Assembly (NCBI GenBank): GCA_009760885.1
Contig: CM019700.1
Location: forward strand, 5,360,488 to 5,424,487
Reading direction: 5' to 3'
DNA: 64,000 bases
DNA from: Achatina immaculata
Taxonomy: Eukaryota; Mollusca; Gastropoda; Stylommatophora; Achatinidae
In this document: positions 59,961 through 64,000 of the stretch, piece after piece
How the letters are laid out: each line of letters opens with the position of its first letter
How positions within the stretch are numbered: position 1 is the stretch's first letter
Position numbers and translations under genes: made by a program
Notes under the pieces: generated by a model
The model's input: the letters and a program-made list of their open reading frames with translations, nothing else
Told to the model about the DNA's origin: nothing
Database searches by the model: none

Positions 59961-61736
59961 CGTGGTATTCGCCTCTTGGTAGTTTACCGGATGATTGGAT
60001 TGATCTTGATTGCTGCAAATTAGTACTAAAAATAGATCTGTGATGTCACTCTTAGCTGGACAAGTTTGCTAATCTACAGCAGAGACATGGACAAATTAAC
60101 TCTTCACCACAGAAGCAAAAACACATGAATGATGTTAACACCGCATTAGCACCATGAACTGGATACAAAACAGCATGTCCAAAACTCTGCCACTGGTGAG
60201 TGGTATAAGGATATCTTGACACTGCCATAGCAGCTAAGGGGTTAAGTGATAGTAAGCCCATATTAGATGCAAAAATAGTTTGAATAATGGATTTATATAT
60301 AAGAAAAATATTGGGAATGTGCAACAATTTATAACATAAATTTGCTTCTTATATTAATGAATGTATATATTTTGTTTTAAAAAAGAGTCTTGTTTTTGGG
60401 AATGCATGGATTGGATCTTAAAAATTGTTATTTATAAAATGATTTTTTTTTTATATGCTTTCATTTGTAATTTTTTTTTTTTTTTGCACATTTGTGATTG
60501 CTAAAATCCTTTCTTATCCTGAATCAAATATTAATTTCTTGGACAATGTTGATTCATTTCAAAGATATATTTTAATATTGCTTAGATTCTGGACAGTGGA
60601 ATCAGTCTTAGTTTAATTAGTGGTGAGTTGTCTGTTGCTGACTGCTTGCAGCAGGGTTGACAGCTGACCAAGACCCTGTTCTACATCTGTATATTGTGTT
60701 CATAGTAACGGACAGTAGTCTGGCCAAGTGACTAGCGATGGAAATGAGAAGGCAGACCTGGTCCTAAAAGTATACCATGCTGAAGATGAGGTGTGTCAGG
60801 ATAGAAGGTGCAGATATCACAGCTGCATGTCATGACATGACACAGCCAATGCCCTTCTGGAGGTGAATGTAGACAAAGAAGATTGATTATAAGTTCATCA
60901 GTTACATTTTAAAGATTTTTCGTTTACTGTGTGTTTTATGATTTTCCAATGAAGGATTAATGGCCACCAGCATAGAGCATATCCCATGATGTCTGTGGGC
61001 TTGGTTTCTAATTTTACCCGGGGCCTTATCGTGTTTGAATCGAAATTGATCAGATCAGACATCAGTGTTCCTAGAGGGCAGCCGTGCTGCATCAAGTTGA
61101 AAGTATTTTACATAAATTTCACACAGATGCTGGAACGTAAGCAAAGTGCCGGAATAATAAAAACAGCATCGAAAGTTTTAAAAAAAGCAAAAAACGAAGA
61201 CATAAATAAGTTGAATTGCACATCAGATCTTCATGTCTGAAGATGGATAAGAAAGGTTTCGCAAAAGTGTCCGTAAATTATTTTTGAACTGTTCAGAATT
61301 ATATGTACAGAAATCATATTAATCCCTTTTTAAAAATTTTTCAAAATATAATTTGAAAAATTGGCCACATTAATTTTGTTTAATCGACAATCCCGTGAGA
61401 TGAGTATGTTTGTTTAATCTGATGTTACTAGAAAACATACCATGATAATTCTGCTTAGGGTGCCTGAAAATCTGTTACGTGTGTTTGCTGGCAGATGACC
61501 TTGTCCTATGGAAGTGAGATCACATTGTCAGAAATTACATAAAAATTGTCATGGGAGACCAAGTGAAAGCTAATGAAGGAAGTATTCAAAAGAGTGTATG
61601 CAGTGCTTTGTGCTTGCATGTTTTTGTTAGGCAGTAATTTAGGAGATGGAAGGTTGGTGAGTATAGGGCTCTTCAGTTGGTCCAGCCGTAGAAATGTGAA
61701 CTCGGGGGGGGGAGGAAAGAAAAACAGTCTCTAAAG
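59961..61736. other. Intergenic stretch, little recognised
   Basis: No gene is supported. A family E-like piece lies near 60650-60720. T runs and short spurious frames fill the rest. Confidence 0.3.
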
Positions 61737-62380
61737 ATGGAGAGCAGCTTCCTCCTGCTACATGTGGAGAGCAACTTCCTCCTGCTACACGTGGAGAACA
61801 ATTTCCTCCTGCTACATGTGGAGAGCAGCTTCCTCCTGCTACATGTGGAGAGCAACTTCCTCCTGCTACATGTGGAGAGCAACTTCCTCCTGCTACATGT
61901 GGAGAGCAACTTCCTCCTGCTACACGTGGAGAGCAACTTCCTCCTGCTACACATGGAGAACAACTTCCTCCTGCTACATGTGGAGAGCAACTTCCTCCTG
62001 CTACATGTGGAGAGCAACTTCCTCCTGCTACATGTGGAGAGCAACTTCCTCCTGCTACATGTGGAGAGCAACTTCCTCCTGCTACACGTGGAGAACAACT
62101 TCCTCCTGCTACATGTGGAGAGCAACTTCCTCCTGCTACATGTGGAGAGCAACTTCCTCCTGCTACATGTGGAGAGCAACTTCCTCCTGCTACATGTGGA
62201 GAGCAACTTCCTCCTGCTACATGTGGAGAGCAACTTCCTCCTGCTACACATGGAGAACAACTTCCTCCTGCTACACACTGAGAACAACTTCTTCCTGCTA
62301 CACATGGAGAGCAACTTCCTCCTGCTACACACTGAGAACAACTTCTTCCTGCTACACATGGAGAGCAACTTCCTCTGGGC
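61737..62380. repeat. 27-bp minisatellite, about 24 copies
   Basis: The unit core is 'acttcctcctgctacatgtg' plus 'gagagca'. It is open on both strands in several frames (Ser/Cys-rich or Leu-rich 9-residue repeats), which reflects the unit length. ACATG/CATGT variants alternate at the ends. Confidence 0.95.
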
Positions 62381-62674
62381 TGAGGCATGTTTGATTTTAC
62401 TATGCACATGATGATCAGTGAATTAAAGCAAAATAAAATATCATGCACAGTTCATTCCAATGTCCCATGATCAAGAGACTTTGCCCAAAGCTAGAACAGC
62501 TGAAAAGAAAAAAAGAAATTATATGTAAAACTTAAACTAACAGAATATTGACATATATCTACTTCTACAGTAGTTGACTTTGCTGAAAGACCTATTTGTT
62601 CAGTCCACCCCAAGAAGTAAAATATACCATCACAGTAAACATATGCATTACCTCTACCGCAGGACCAGATCTCC

Positions 62675-63010
62675 GGTTTAAAGCAGTATTAGCCAGTTAC
62701 CAAAACACTAAGTGAAGGTGGGTTCATTTTTGGCCAGCATTAGTCAGTTACCAAAAAGCATCAAGTGGAGGTAATCTAAGTCTTGATTATCATTAGCCTG
62801 TTACCATAAAGTGTCAAGTGGAGGTAATTTAAGTCAAAATATCAAGTGGAGGTAATTCAGCTCTTGACCATCATTAGCCTGTTACCAAAAAGTGTCAGGT
62901 GGAGGCAGGTTAATTCTTGACCTTCATTAGCAATATACATTGAGCGATGATTAAATGGAGGCAAGTTAAATCTTGGTCATTTTTAGCTGGTTACCAAAGG
63001 ACCAAGTAGA
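62675..63010. repeat. Degenerate ~60-bp array, about 5-6 copies
   Basis: Units share 'cattagcctgttaccaaaaa', 'gtcaagtggaggtaatt' and 'aagtcttga'. Each is diverged by several changes. Confidence 0.8.
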
Positions 63011-64000
63011 AGTAGGCCAGTTTTGGTTCTCTTAACCAGCTGACAGTGTCATCTTGGCTCTCTTAAACATATCACATTTTTTGATGAACCTTGTATTGTG
63101 TTTTGGATAATATACACCATGTGTAAAATGAATTGTTTCTATTTTTTATTATTATTCTTCTTTAGCTCCCTGTTTTTAAAAGAAATAATTACAGTGATCT
63201 TGAATATGTTAAATAGTTAAATATTACTTTTATTTTCTAGTGGATCAAGTTCATGATCTGTATCCCTGGAACTTGAACAGATGTTCTTTGCAGCCTGTGT
63301 GGCGAGGGTGTTGAAGCACTGCATCTTGTCAAACACCGACTGTTCTTTTGGGCTCTAAGTGGAGGTGAAGAAGCAGAAAAGAAGCAGTGTTTCTTTAGCA
63401 GAGTCCCTGTTCTCTCCCCCCCCCCCTCGCCACAGGGATTACAGCAGTTCCTGTCCCGTCAGCAAGTCTCAGCCAATTACTGAAGGTGCCAATGGGAGTG
63501 GTTGGGGCAGGGTCTTGATCAGCTGTGGATTGCTTCTTGAACAGTGTCTTCACTGCTTTTCATGTGGATAAAAGCCTTTCTTTGAGTAATACTACAAGAT
63601 AGAATGCTTTTTTTAAAAAAAAAAATATGTGCGTGAAAAAGCTAAAAGTGAATTAATGTGAGCAAGAAAGTTTGTTCAACCCGACCTAGTCTGCTTGCTT
63701 ATATGCAAGGACATTGTAAGGATAACATATACTTACGAAGCGTCACAAGGTGTATATAAAGTATATTCTTTAGTTGTTAACAGCTGCTTTATTTTTTTTC
63801 TCTTACATTTACTCCAGTAATTTTATAATTAACATTAAAATGCAGTAAATTAAAATTGGATATATAAACATTACATGTTATACGAGTAAATTTTGCATTA
63901 TCTCATGTGTAAAACAGTGTCCCCTTACTGCCATAAATTTACAGTGGAAGGTCTTTTTTTTTTTCCGAATTAATTTTTTTGCTTAGGGGTTTTCACGTAT
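63011..64000. other. Intergenic stretch, nothing recognised
   Basis: A piece near 63420-63560 weakly resembles 45770-45960. No exon was supported. Confidence 0.3.

Noticed and set aside
61639..62448. Ser/Cys-rich or Leu-rich repeat proteins on both strands
   Set aside because: These are frames of the 27-bp array. Openness on both strands follows from the unit length.
63230..63360. Possible exon after an acceptor-like TTTTCTAG
   Set aside because: The reading has no homology, no good donor follows, and the downstream text resembles a dispersed repeat.

Overview
This is animal nuclear DNA: AT-rich, with spliceosomal introns, many minisatellites and dense non-LTR retrotransposon debris. The repeats (RTE-type LINEs with WNVRTL endonucleases, tRNA-derived SINEs, LINE 3' ends with short tandem tails) and the gene style suggest an invertebrate, possibly a mollusc. 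That placement is an inference; nothing here fixes the species.

Three cellular genes can be supported. (1) 5114-5346, plus: the last exon of a PP2C-type phosphatase whose other exons are not seen. (2) 10828-13225, minus: a complete two-exon gene for a 339-residue protein with one C2H2 zinc finger split by its intron. (3) 16062-57245, plus: a complete 12-exon gene for a PLEKHA8/FAPP2-type protein of 577 residues, with an N-terminal PH domain, a Ser/Pro-rich linker and a C-terminal glycolipid-transfer (GLTP) domain. All 12 splice junctions keep frame, and the expected PI4P-binding and glycolipid headgroup residues are present. The window is essentially this gene plus its flanks.

Layout: 1-5100 SINE/LINE fragments and a 27-bp array; 5.1-5.5 kb PP2C terminal exon; 7.0-8.1 kb decayed hAT transposase; 10.8-13.2 kb zinc-finger gene with LINE pieces in its intron; 16.06 kb PLEKHA8 exon 1; 16.6-25.3 kb (intron 1) LINEs followed by 51-, 35-, 30- and 33-bp arrays, part of which is a 2,319-bp tandem duplication; 25.4-49 kb exons 2-11 separated by LINE families, SINEs and arrays; 49.8-56.8 kb (intron 11) two convergent RTE LINEs, one carrying a nested LINE; 57.0-57.2 kb last exon; 57.3-64 kb more repeats and no gene that I can support.

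The most striking signal is a 23-bp minisatellite that starts exactly at the 3' end of PLEKHA8 exon 10. Its seed unit is the last 18 coding bases plus the first 5 intron bases, so the splice donor itself has been amplified. A second array (24.87-25.23 kb) seems to have been seeded from a LINE 3' coding end. Several other arrays sit close to splice sites of the same gene. LINE family letters (A, B, C, D, F, H, Z) and repeat letters (R, E) are local labels for sequences that recur within this window, not database names.
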